Origin: an uncultured Devosia sp.
GTDB taxonomy: Bacteria > Pseudomonadota > Alphaproteobacteria > Rhizobiales > Devosiaceae
Direction of reading: 5' to 3'
Assembly: GCF_963517015.1 (NCBI RefSeq)
Contig: NZ_CAUQDV010000001.1
Span: 186,001 to 250,000 of the forward strand
DNA: 64,000 bases
Position 1 is the first letter of the stretch; each line of letters begins with the position of its first letter. The translations under genes were made by a program, and so were the position numbers. Positions 1-7,573 of this stretch are shown here, piece by piece. The notes under the pieces were generated by a model. The model did not search any database. It was not told the origin of the DNA and saw nothing but the letters and a program-made list of their open reading frames with translations.

Positions 1-350
1 GGACAGGCGACCTGATAGACGCGGTCAGGCTCCGGCGGTGCAGGCTCTTGCTCCGGCTCGGCCACGACCTCGGGCTCCGCTGGCTCCTCAACCGGCGTTT
101 CCTGTTCCACCACGGGTGGCGTCACCTCCGGCACCACTGGCCGGTCGGGCGGACGCGGACGGGGCACCGGCGCGATTTCGGGCGGAGCCTCCGGCGTCGC
201 ATCGGGCGGCACTGGGCGCGGCGTGGTCCGCGGTGGCGGCTTGGTCAGGTCATTGACCAGATCTTCGAGACCACCGAGAAAATCCTGCGCCGCGACAGGC
301 GTTGCCAGCAGGATCGGAACGAGAGCGAGCGTTGTCAAAACTGTGCGCAT
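1..350 (-). CDS. Pro/Glu-rich exported protein, possibly extensin family (C-terminus off window)
   Basis: The reading frame is open from an ATG at 350 to the left edge. Residues 1-21 form a signal peptide (hydrophobic ALVPILLATPVAAQ). A low-complexity segment very rich in Pro, Glu and Val follows (about residues 35-110), and the frame leaves the window just after RVYQVAC. An exported protein with a Pro-rich linker before a Cys-containing domain resembles rhizobial extensin-like proteins, but the diagnostic C-terminal domain is not in the window, so the family name is a guess. It is divergent from lepA; the 102-bp gap must hold both promoters. Confidence 0.55.
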   Translation of the reverse strand, partial: MRTVLTTLALVPILLATPVAAQDFLGGLEDLVNDLTKPPPRTTPRPVPPDATPEAPPEIAPVPRPRPPDRPVVPEVTPPVVEQETPVEEPAEPEVVAEPEQEPAPPEPDRVYQVAC

Positions 351-452
351 CACGCCACAACGCGCGACACAAGCAAAAGGCACCGTGGGAGACGCGGTTA
401 ACTTGGCGGAAACCATCTTTGCGCCCTCACCGGCTTCTGCTATCAGCGCCCT

Positions 453-2258
453 ATGACAACGCCGCTTTCCCATATTCGCAACTTCTCCATCGTCGCCCAT
501 ATCGACCATGGCAAGTCCACCCTGGCCGATCGCCTGATCCAGACCACGGGCGGGCTGGAACAGCGCGAGATGAAGGAGCAGGTGCTCGATTCCATGGATA
601 TCGAGCGCGAGCGCGGTATCACCATCAAGGCGCAGACCGTGCGCCTGAGCTACAAGGCGCAGGATGGGGAAACCTATATCCTCAACCTGATCGACACGCC
701 CGGACACGTCGACTTCGCCTATGAAGTGTCGCGCTCGATGGCCGCCGTCGAAGGCTCGCTGCTGGTGGTCGATGCCTCCCAGGGCGTCGAGGCGCAGACC
801 CTGGCCAATGTCTACCATGCGCTCGACGCCAATCACGAGATCGTCCCCGTCCTCAACAAGGTCGACCTGCCCGCCGCCGACATTCCGCGCGTCAAGCAGC
901 AGATCGAGGACGTGATCGGCATCGATGCCTCCGAGGCCGTCGAAATTTCCGCCAAGACCGGCCTCAATATCGAGGGCGTGCTCGAAGCCATCGTCACCCG
1001 CCTGCCGCCGCCCAAGGGCGATATCGACGCGCCGCTCAAGGCGCTGCTGGTCGACAGCTGGTACGACACTTACCTCGGCGTGGTGGTTCTCGTCCGCATC
1101 ATCGATGGCGTGATGAAGAAGGGCCAGAAGATCCGCATGATGGCCTCGGGCGCCGTCTATGAGCTGGATCGCGTGGCCGTCAACACCCCGAAACTGGTGG
1201 AAGTCAAGGAGCTCACTCCCGGCGAGCTCGGCGTCTTCACCGCCTCGATCAAGGAAGTTGCCGATACCAATGTCGGCGACACGATCACCGACGATCGCAA
1301 GCCCACAAGCACGCCATTGCCGGACTTCCGCCCGGCACAACCCGTCGTGTTCTGTGGTCTGTTCCCGGTCGATGCCTCGGATTTCGACGAGCTGCGCGCT
1401 GCCATGGGCAAGCTGCGCCTCAATGACGCGAGCTTTTCCTTCGAGATGGAAACCTCGGCAGCGCTGGGCTTCGGCTTCCGCTGCGGGTTCCTCGGCCTCC
1501 TGCATCTCGAAATCATCCAGGAACGCCTCAGCCGCGAGTTTGATCTCGATCTCATCGCCACCGCACCGTCGGTGGTTTATGAGGTGCAGATGCGCGACGG
1601 CGAGACCATGATGCTGCACAATCCGGCCGACCTGCCGGATGTGATGCAGATCGAGGAAATTCGCGAGCCGTGGATCAAGGCAACCATCCTCACCCCCGAC
1701 GAATATCTCGGCGCCATCCTGAAGCTTTGCCAGGATCGCCGCGGCGTCCAGAACAATCTGAGCTATGTCGGCAATCGCGCCATGGTCGAATATGACCTGC
1801 CGCTCAATGAAGTCGTGTTCGATTTCTATGATCGGCTGAAGTCGATTTCCAAGGGCTATGCGAGCTTTGACTATCATCTCGACACGCATCGCCCCGGCGA
1901 TCTGGTCAAGCTGACGATCCTGGTCAATGCCGAGCCGGTCGACGCGCTCTCGATGCTGGTGCACCGCTCCGTCGCCGAGACGCGCGGCCGCGTGATGTGC
2001 GAAAAGCTCAAGGAGCTGATTCCGCCGCATCTCTTCGTCATCCCGATCCAGGCGGCCATCGGCGGCAAGATCATTGCCCGCGAAACTGTCCGCGCCATGC
2101 GCAAGGACGTGACCGCCAAGTGCTATGGCGGCGACGCCACCCGCAAGCGCAAGCTCTTGGACAAGCAGAAGAAGGGCAAGGCCAAGATGCGCCAATACGG
2201 CAGCGTCAACATCCCGCAAGAGGCGTTTATCAAGGCGCTGAAGATGGGCGATGACTAA
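453..2258 (+). CDS. lepA: Elongation factor 4 (LepA) GTPase
   Basis: Ribosome-associated GTPase that remodels or back-translocates stalled ribosomes. The 601-aa length is normal for the family. GTPase motifs are intact: G1 AHIDHGKS (15-22), ERGIT switch I (about 53-57), DTPGH (81-85) and NKVD (135-138). The LepA-specific C-terminal domain is present, with the basic stretch CYGGDATRKRKLLDKQKKGK near residue 565. It starts with MTTPLSHIRNF, as in other alphaproteobacteria. An unrelated gene follows 23 bp downstream. Confidence 0.98.
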   Translation: MTTPLSHIRNFSIVAHIDHGKSTLADRLIQTTGGLEQREMKEQVLDSMDIERERGITIKAQTVRLSYKAQDGETYILNLIDTPGHVDFAYEVSRSMAAVEGSLLVVDASQGVEAQTLANVYHALDANHEIVPVLNKVDLPAADIPRVKQQIEDVIGIDASEAVEISAKTGLNIEGVLEAIVTRLPPPKGDIDAPLKALLVDSWYDTYLGVVVLVRIIDGVMKKGQKIRMMASGAVYELDRVAVNTPKLVEVKELTPGELGVFTASIKEVADTNVGDTITDDRKPTSTPLPDFRPAQPVVFCGLFPVDASDFDELRAAMGKLRLNDASFSFEMETSAALGFGFRCGFLGLLHLEIIQERLSREFDLDLIATAPSVVYEVQMRDGETMMLHNPADLPDVMQIEEIREPWIKATILTPDEYLGAILKLCQDRRGVQNNLSYVGNRAMVEYDLPLNEVVFDFYDRLKSISKGYASFDYHLDTHRPGDLVKLTILVNAEPVDALSMLVHRSVAETRGRVMCEKLKELIPPHLFVIPIQAAIGGKIIARETVRAMRKDVTAKCYGGDATRKRKLLDKQKKGKAKMRQYGSVNIPQEAFIKALKMGDD

Positions 2259-2281
2259 GGGCAGATAATCCGGAGGGATTT

Positions 2282-2977
2282 TTGGATCAGCCGTCGACCG
2301 AAGCGTTCGATCTCGAAGCTTACCTGAGCAATATCGAGCGCGTTTCAACGGACCTCCAGAAGATCCCTCATGCCTATCTGGGACCCCAGGGTACCAAGCT
2401 TCCCGACATCGGCTGGTACGTGCTGGCAGCGATCAAGAAGACCAATTCCCTGTCACATGCCTTTTGCACTTTGGTCCGCGCGAAAAACAGCTTGGCGGCT
2501 ACGGCACTGATCCGGCTGCAAATCGACACGGCGCTTCGAATATTTGGTCTATCCTTGGTCGCTGACCTCGACGTCGCGGGCGAGCATCTAATGAACGATC
2601 GCAGCTATCGAAAGCTGAAGTCACGAGATGGCAAGCCGCTTGATGACGCCATGCTTCACCGCAAGCTGGACGAGTACTATCGAGGACTGAGTGGCGTCTA
2701 TGAGCGAACATCCGCCTATGTCCATCTGACCGCTGCGCATATCAAGACGGTTCTATCTAAGCGCGCCGACACACGGATACTTTTCTTCAATCTGAACGGC
2801 GTCGAGGAAACGCCTGACGACGAGTGGTTCATCGATATGGTGGATGCATTCGATCAGGCGACTCGGCTTGCGGCTGAAGTGATTGAGGACTTCATGCGAT
2901 ATAGGTATGCGCCAGCGTACAACGTGTGCCGAATAGAAAAAATCTCCGCCGATACAGGTGCTGACTTCACTGCTTGA
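2282..2977 (+). CDS. Hypothetical 231-aa protein (DUF5677-like pattern)
   Basis: I do not recognise a characterised family. The start is TTG, supported by a GGAGGG ribosome site about 6 nt upstream. The protein looks soluble and mostly helical; no signal peptide or membrane segment is visible. The pattern of helices with LVRAKNSLAATALIRLQID and a later YVHLTAAHIKTVL loosely recalls DUF5677-type proteins. It follows lepA by 23 bp and its 3' end overlaps the convergent HNH gene by 11 bp. The composition seems somewhat less GC-rich than lepA, so the pair looks acquired; that is an impression, not a measurement. Confidence 0.7.
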   Translation: MDQPSTEAFDLEAYLSNIERVSTDLQKIPHAYLGPQGTKLPDIGWYVLAAIKKTNSLSHAFCTLVRAKNSLAATALIRLQIDTALRIFGLSLVADLDVAGEHLMNDRSYRKLKSRDGKPLDDAMLHRKLDEYYRGLSGVYERTSAYVHLTAAHIKTVLSKRADTRILFFNLNGVEETPDDEWFIDMVDAFDQATRLAAEVIEDFMRYRYAPAYNVCRIEKISADTGADFTA

Positions 2978-3881
2978 AGCAGTTCTCGCGATGCCATTGC
3001 AGAAATGCCGGATGCGGCCGGTCGCGTGACGCGATCGGCCCAATCAGTTTTCCCGTCTTGTTGATCAGGCTTTCCACGCCATCGCGATCATTCACATGCC
3101 GCGAGACGATAATGTCCAGATCATCGCTGAAGCCAATCAGCCCGCGATCAAACATCCAATGTGCCGTGCCGGAGAGCGCTACGCCGTTATTCACAATGTC
3201 CGGCCCGCTGTGCTCAACTGGACGAATATGGGCGGCATCCACTTCCGCGCGACCACCCCCATTGATCAGCTTCAGCCCAGTCACCGCGCAGCGCTCGTCA
3301 TAGGCACGGAGAATGACCCGGCGAAACACGCGGTCACGCACGACACGTGTTGTCATCGCTGTTACGCGCTGACGGTCTATCTCAAAAGCAAATGGCGCCT
3401 GCTGATCCTCGCCAAACGCATTGGCGAGATCAGGCAGCAGATGTGCAGCGCCAATGCGCGGCAGCAGGGGCTGGTCTTCGGCTAGTCCCCGCTTCAGAAT
3501 GCGATCGAAATCCATGGGCGAGATTGGCCGAACTGCCGCCTGGGCGCGGCCAGAAATACGGCCCTGCTCGTTGAGCAAACCGGCTTCGATGACACCCGAA
3601 CCATCGTCGAACGGCACGACATTGGGAAACTCAAGGTACGTCCCCGGCTCGATCAGCGCTAGGTACATATTTGGCGCCGTCGGATCGGGCACAATGCGCT
3701 CAACCTTGGCGATAGCGTAATAGCCCTTGGAGTTTCGGACCTTCACCGGCTCGTAATAAACGACCCAATCGCCAATGCAGGCCGATGCTCGCTCGAGATA
3801 TTGGCGCGGGAATTGATACTGCTTGGATGGACTGTCGTCATAGATCGAGTCGGCACGATGGATGAAAACGCCGAAGGTCAC
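2967..3881 (-). CDS. HNH endonuclease with PUA/EVE-like N-terminal region, putative restriction enzyme
   Basis: The 304-aa protein ends in an HNH nuclease domain (about 185-270): CAVTG at 198-202, DAAHIRP with the first His at 218, NNG at 231-233, and AHWMFDRG with the last His at 241. Residues 1-130 form a separate beta-rich domain (GDWVVYYEP, GYYAIAKVERI, FPNVVPF) that resembles PUA/EVE-like modified-base readers fused to HNH nucleases. The start is GTG at 3881, with AGGAG 6 nt upstream. By family analogy it may be a modification-dependent (type IV) restriction enzyme; no methylase gene is nearby. The N-terminal assignment is by pattern only. Confidence 0.8.
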   Translation of the reverse strand: MTFGVFIHRADSIYDDSPSKQYQFPRQYLERASACIGDWVVYYEPVKVRNSKGYYAIAKVERIVPDPTAPNMYLALIEPGTYLEFPNVVPFDDGSGVIEAGLLNEQGRISGRAQAAVRPISPMDFDRILKRGLAEDQPLLPRIGAAHLLPDLANAFGEDQQAPFAFEIDRQRVTAMTTRVVRDRVFRRVILRAYDERCAVTGLKLINGGGRAEVDAAHIRPVEHSGPDIVNNGVALSGTAHWMFDRGLIGFSDDLDIIVSRHVNDRDGVESLINKTGKLIGPIASRDRPHPAFLQWHRENCFKQ

Positions 3882-4061
3882 GAATACTCCTGGGGCGAGA
3901 ACTGTGGCTAAGCCACTGAAGCATAAGTGCGCCCGCCTTGTATCGACAATTCAGAACCCAAGTCATTGCAGCTGCACCATCAGCCAAACAACCACCACTC
4001 GTGATGGAACCTCCCACCCCTTCATCCTTTGTTGACCATAATTCCCTCCCCGGTACCGGTC

Positions 4062-4313
4062 ATGCCTCACCTCAAGCGCCTTCTGCCCAACGAACGCCAG
4101 CCGCGTGATGCGGTGATTGTTACCGTGCGGCGGGCGCCTGGACGGATGGTGGCGGATGTGGCGGCGGAGGAGGTCATCGCCGGTTTTCCGCAGCCGGTGC
4201 CGCAGGCCCTGGTCAGTGCAGAAAACCTGCGGCAGCGCGAGGGGCTGGGGCATATTGCGGTAATCGTCGATGACGGCGATTGGCGGCCCGAATGGGGTGC
4301 CTTGGCGGACTGA
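4062..4313 (+). CDS. Small hypothetical protein (83 aa)
   Basis: Begins MPHLKRLLPNERQPRDAV and ends in an acidic, Trp-containing tail (DDGDWRPEWG). No signal peptide, membrane helix or known motif is visible. The ATG at 4062 lacks an obvious ribosome site; an in-frame start at 4029 would add 11 residues. The stop is immediately followed by the first TTATCC-N19-TAnnnT element, suggesting that the next gene has its own promoter. Existence rests on codon character and position. Confidence 0.45.
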   Translation: MPHLKRLLPNERQPRDAVIVTVRRAPGRMVADVAAEEVIAGFPQPVPQALVSAENLRQREGLGHIAVIVDDGDWRPEWGALAD

Positions 4314-4314
4314 C

Positions 4315-4345
4315 TTATCCCCCTACTCCGAAACGGGCCTATTCT
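4315..4345 (+). promoter_or_regulatory. TTATCC-N19-TATTCT element (copy 1)
   Basis: TTATCC at 4315-4320, exactly 19 bp, then TATTCT at 4340-4345. It lies 36 bp before the ATG of the next gene, the right distance for a promoter with a roughly 30-nt leader. One of seven copies with identical spacing. Confidence 0.5.
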
Positions 4346-4380
4346 CTCCTGTTGCGCATGACGCGCACAGAGAGAGTAAA

Positions 4381-4947
4381 ATGGCCGAAACGAAGCGGGA
4401 GACCGCCGAACGCCACGAGGCGCTGTGGCTTAAACTGGCAGCACTGCACAAGGACATGCTGGCCTTGGGCGCCAGGAAGCCGGCCGCGCCAGTGTCGGAA
4501 CCGGTGCGGATCGAGGCAGAGGGACTGCTCAGCGACAGCGTGCCGTTTTCCGCCACGCGCCGAAACCGGCTGCCGGTGGCGGCGCATGACCTGGCGGGGC
4601 TTGCCGTGCAACTGGGACAGGCCATTGCCGTGCTCGAGGCCTGGCAAAGCCAACACACCGAGATTAGTCCCCTCCACCAATGCCTGATGTGGGATCTGGG
4701 GGGCAGCTCCCGCATTCCGGTGATGCGGCTCAAGCCGCCGGCTGCCGCCATCCCGCGCCCGCTCGACATGGTGGATATACGCGCCAAGCTGGTCAAAAGG
4801 ATCGATCAGCGCAATCGCGCGATCTATAACGATGGCTTCAAGGCCGGCCTTGCTGCGCGCGTTGGCGCAGTCGAGAAATCCCAATCGGATCAAGTACCTG
4901 CGGCGGAGCCGGAACAAACTTATCCCCGTGTCCGCTGGCTGGGTTAA
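4381..4947 (+). CDS. Hypothetical protein (188 aa)
   Basis: A soluble, mostly helical protein of unknown family. It begins MAETKRETAERHEALWLKLA, has a conserved-looking middle (PHQ-type segment LHQCLMWDLGG) and a basic amphipathic helix near the C-terminus (IRAKLVKRIDQRNRAIYNDG). The ATG at 4381 was chosen over in-frame upstream starts because GAGAGAG lies just before it and a putative promoter ends 36 bp upstream. Its stop codon overlaps the -10-like half of copy 2 of the repeated element. Confidence 0.6.
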   Translation: MAETKRETAERHEALWLKLAALHKDMLALGARKPAAPVSEPVRIEAEGLLSDSVPFSATRRNRLPVAAHDLAGLAVQLGQAIAVLEAWQSQHTEISPLHQCLMWDLGGSSRIPVMRLKPPAAAIPRPLDMVDIRAKLVKRIDQRNRAIYNDGFKAGLAARVGAVEKSQSDQVPAAEPEQTYPRVRWLG

Positions 4948-4950
4948 CAT
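4920..4950 (+). promoter_or_regulatory. TTATCC-N19-TAACAT element (copy 2)
   Basis: TTATCC at 4920-4925 and TAACAT at 4945-4950. The second half includes the TAA stop of the preceding gene. The next gene on this strand (gpx) starts 316 bp later, so a transcript from here would have a long leader containing the alternative hairpins at 5101-5158. Confidence 0.4.
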
Positions 4951-5266
4951 CGGCCCATCCTTTCGCACGGGCGGCGTGCAGGCGAACAGTGGCGGAGGGA
5001 GCCGGGCACGGCTTTCGCTGGCACGTGCAGGTTCGAGAGGCTGGCCGGCTGTGGCAAGGATCACGGTCCGCGATAACCAGCCTCTGCTCCAAAAACCGGC
5101 GCCCCGAGGCACCTGTGTCTCATCTATAAAAATACCAGAGGCGCAAGCGCCTCGGGGCCTGCTCAATGCATCAACCGGAAGCCTGCGGGCTGGCCGGCGC
5201 TTCACCCTGCCGCCTTGCTCCTGCCATGGCCCGGCGGCTAGTCTGGCCACCAGACCGGAGAATAGC
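4948..5266 (+). other. 319-bp non-coding stretch with alternative hairpins before gpx
   Basis: No convincing gene is seen here on either strand. A 10-bp perfect inverted repeat (GCCCCGAGGC 5101-5110 with GCCTCGGGGC 5149-5158) encloses a second, incompatible hairpin (GAGGCG 5138-5143 with CGCCTC 5148-5153, loop CAAG). The two cannot form together. No T-run follows, so this is not a simple terminator. Confidence 0.5.
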
Positions 5267-5731
5267 ATGACCACGCTTGGCACCTTCACCCTTCCCCTTC
5301 TCGATGGCACCGCGCAGCCCCTGTCTGCCTATGCAGGCAAGGTGGTGCTGGTGGTCAATACCGCCAGCCAGTGCGGCCTCACCCCGCAATATGACGGGCT
5401 GGAAGCGCTGTGGCAGCGCTATGGCGAGCAGGGTTTCGTGGTGCTGGGCTTTCCCTGCAACCAGTTTGGCGGGCAGGAGCCGGGCACGGATGGCGAGATC
5501 GCCGAATTCTGCGAAACGCAGGCGGGCGTCACCTTCCCGATGTTTTCCAAGATCGAGGTGAATGGGGCGGGCGAACACGCACTCTACCGCTGGCTCAAGG
5601 CCGACCAGCCGGGCGATATCAGCTGGAATTTTGCAAAATTCCTCATTGGCCGCGATGGGCAGGTCAAGGCGCGCTTTGCCCCGTCCGACGAGCCGGCAGG
5701 GCTTGCTGCGGCAATCGAGCAACAGCTTTAG
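5267..5731 (+). CDS. Glutathione peroxidase family protein (Cys type)
   Basis: Thiol peroxidase that reduces hydrogen peroxide or lipid hydroperoxides, most likely with thioredoxin or glutathione. The 154-aa length is typical of bacterial GPx. The catalytic residues are present: Cys in VVNTASQCGLTPQ, Gln in GFPCNQFGGQEPG and Trp in DISWNFAKFLI. The peroxidatic residue is Cys (TGC), not selenocysteine. The ATG at 5267 is preceded by CCGGAG; an upstream in-frame extension has no sense as a protein. The 5' region contains competing inverted repeats. Confidence 0.95.
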   Translation: MTTLGTFTLPLLDGTAQPLSAYAGKVVLVVNTASQCGLTPQYDGLEALWQRYGEQGFVVLGFPCNQFGGQEPGTDGEIAEFCETQAGVTFPMFSKIEVNGAGEHALYRWLKADQPGDISWNFAKFLIGRDGQVKARFAPSDEPAGLAAAIEQQL

Positions 5732-5843
5732 CCTGGTTCCTTCCGGCTGCGGAACCTCGCCTCCAAGTGCCCGTTGATGGGCCACGGGGCGGAACTCTTG
5801 GCGCGGGCCTCAACCGCGCTTCCGCAATGAAGGAACCAGAACA

Positions 5844-6488
5844 ATGAAGAAAATCCTTTTGGCCACCGTGGCCACGCTTTCGCTTGCCGCAGCCCTGCCG
5901 ACTTTCGCGCAGGATGTCGTTGTCGGCGTCGAGCCCAATCCCAATGCCGAGGCCGGCGCCACGATCGGCGCAGCCGGTGGCGTGACCGGCGGTGCAGTGG
6001 CCGGTGGCCTGGTTGGTGGCCCGATCGGGGCCGTGATCGGCGGCTTTGCCGGCGCGGTGATCGGCGCCGAGGCGGGCATTGCCACGTCCTCGGTCGATTA
6101 CGCCGAAGCCAATCCGGTCGAGCCGATCTATTTCGACGGCAGCGCCGATATCGGCTATGTGCTGCCCGCTGACGTCGTGGTCTATCCGATCCAGGGCGAC
6201 CCGGGCTATGGCTATGTCTATGCCAATGACCGCGTCTGGATCGTCGACCTGCAGTCGCGTGCACTCGTCCAGTCGCCCGGCTATCTCGTGCCGCAGACCT
6301 ATACTGACTATGTGCTCGCCAATCCGGTCGATCCGGTCGGCGTGACCGGTGACGTGGTGGTCGGCGAAGTGCTGCCCGATGGCACGACGATCTCGACCAT
6401 TCCCGATTCGCACTATGGCTATGTCTATATCAACGACCGCCCAGCCATGGTCGACACGACCACCAATACGGTGATCTGGATCAACTGA
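5844..6488 (+). CDS. Exported protein with two DUF1236 repeats
   Basis: Residues 1-23 are a classical signal peptide (MKKILLATVATLSLAAALPTF, cleaved near AQ). A Gly/Ala-rich segment follows (GGVTGGAVAGGLVGG..., about 39-75) that resembles glycine-zipper membrane-interacting regions. Two copies of a DUF1236-type repeat come next, each ending in a GYVYxNDR..VD motif (about residues 113-135 and 191-214). The family is common in Hyphomicrobiales and its function is unknown; periplasmic or outer-membrane-associated by inference. It is monocistronic, with a clear terminator at 6510. Confidence 0.85.
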   Translation: MKKILLATVATLSLAAALPTFAQDVVVGVEPNPNAEAGATIGAAGGVTGGAVAGGLVGGPIGAVIGGFAGAVIGAEAGIATSSVDYAEANPVEPIYFDGSADIGYVLPADVVVYPIQGDPGYGYVYANDRVWIVDLQSRALVQSPGYLVPQTYTDYVLANPVDPVGVTGDVVVGEVLPDGTTISTIPDSHYGYVYINDRPAMVDTTTNTVIWIN

Positions 6489-6509
6489 TCCTGGTCTCAT
6501 GACCTGCAG

Positions 6510-6541
6510 GCCGCCCGGTTCACCCCGGGCGGCTTTGCTTT
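6510..6541 (+). terminator. Rho-independent terminator after the DUF1236 gene
   Basis: GCCGCCCGG (6510-6518) pairs with CCGGGCGGC (6525-6533) across a 6-nt loop, followed by TTTGCTTT. Confidence 0.85.
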
Positions 6542-6562
6542 GAGCGGCGGGCGTGGCAGAAC

Positions 6563-6593
6563 TTATCCCCGCCTCCCGCCAATGGACTATTCT
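6563..6593 (+). promoter_or_regulatory. TTATCC-N19-TATTCT element (copy 3)
   Basis: TTATCC at 6563-6568 and TATTCT at 6588-6593. The second half ends one base before the GTG taken as the Rdx start, which is too close for an ordinary leader. Either the true start is the in-frame GTG at 6610 (nearly leaderless), or the element is not a plain promoter. Confidence 0.45.
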
Positions 6594-6594
6594 C

Positions 6595-6888
6595 GTGACC
6601 GACAAGCCCGTGCTGCGCATTACCTATTGCACCCAATGCAACTGGCTGTTGCGCTCGGCCTGGATGGCGCAGGAGGTGCTCTCGACCTTTAGCCTCGAAA
6701 TGGGCGAGGTGACGCTGGTGCCGGGGACGGGTGGGGTGTTCGAGATCACGCTGGATGGCGCTTCGATCTGGGAGCGCAAGCGCGATGGCGGCTTTCCGGA
6801 TGTGAAGCAGCTCAAGCAGCTGGTGCGCGACCAGATCGATCCCGAGCGGAGCCTGGGGCATATCGACGGTCACAAGACTGGACAATAG
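6595..6888 (+). CDS. SelT/SelW/SelH-like Rdx family selenoprotein homologue (Cys form)
   Basis: Small thioredoxin-like protein of about 97 aa with the redox motif CTQC near the N-terminus (RITYCTQCNWLLRSAWMAQE). Both redox positions are Cys, so it is not a selenoprotein. The family is thought to act in thiol redox; the substrate is unknown. GTG 6595 gives the usual short N-terminus before ITYC; GTG 6610 is an alternative that would suit the overlapping promoter-like element better. It precedes the nucleotidyltransferase gene by 25 bp. Confidence 0.85.
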   Translation: MTDKPVLRITYCTQCNWLLRSAWMAQEVLSTFSLEMGEVTLVPGTGGVFEITLDGASIWERKRDGGFPDVKQLKQLVRDQIDPERSLGHIDGHKTGQ

Positions 6889-6913
6889 CGCCCGCGACCG
6901 ATTCTATCCGGGC

Positions 6914-7573
6914 ATGAGTGACACAGCCCGATTCCCCGATGTGATGCTGCTGACCGCCGGCGAGGAGCGGGCATTGACGCCGGTAGCCGGCCTGCCGATT
7001 GCCGAGCGGATCATGGCCAATGCCCGGGCCGAGGGCGCCCGGCATTTCGTGGCCAATGGCTTGGCCGGCGACCATGGCGTGCTGGCCCATTTCGGCGGGC
7101 TGGTGAAGGTCAGCCGGGAAGAGGTGGCGCAGGGTTCGGGCGGCGGCATTCGCCAGGCGTTGCCCATGCTGCATTCCGATCCGTTCCTGGTCATGACCAT
7201 GCAGGGTTTCTGGCCTGCAGGCAGCGACAAGCCTCTGGCGCGGATGTTGTCCTCCCCCATGGGCAGCCATGATATCGTGCTGCTGTGCGTCCATCCCCGT
7301 GATGTCGTGGGCTTTGGACGGAGCCATGATTTCTGCCTCTCACCACAGGGGCTGATCACCAATGACTATGGTGCGCCGGTGGTGTTTGCCGGTGTGGCTC
7401 TGATGGGCAAGGCGGTATTTGCCGGCATGCCGGACGGGGCCTTTGCGCTGGACCTTCTGTTCGATGCGGCCATGGAGCGCGAGAGCCTTTATGGCGTGGC
7501 GCTGGATGCGCCGTGGTTTTACGTCGGTGATGACGCCGGCATTGCCGCGGCGGAAGGACAGCTGCAGCCATGA
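6914..7573 (+). CDS. Degenerate MurU-type nucleotidyltransferase, probably inactive
   Basis: The position (just before addB, with a 4-bp ATGA overlap) and the GSGGGIRQALPML segment match the N-acetylmuramate-1-phosphate uridylyltransferase-like protein found upstream of addB in rhizobia. The key sugar-nucleotidyltransferase motifs are altered: the Gly-rich loop normally like AAGxGxRMRPLT reads LLTAGEERALTPVAG, the following PKPL Lys is missing, and the metal-binding Asp region (family: NGDxLW) reads MTMQGFW. I infer a retained fold without pyrophosphorylase activity, or a divergent activity. The usual partner kinase and tsaE are not adjacent here. Confidence 0.75.
   Translation: MSDTARFPDVMLLTAGEERALTPVAGLPIAERIMANARAEGARHFVANGLAGDHGVLAHFGGLVKVSREEVAQGSGGGIRQALPMLHSDPFLVMTMQGFWPAGSDKPLARMLSSPMGSHDIVLLCVHPRDVVGFGRSHDFCLSPQGLITNDYGAPVVFAGVALMGKAVFAGMPDGAFALDLLFDAAMERESLYGVALDAPWFYVGDDAGIAAAEGQLQP

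Noticed and set aside
6595..6888. Selenoprotein reading of the Rdx gene
   Set aside because: Both redox positions are Cys codons and no in-frame TGA is involved.
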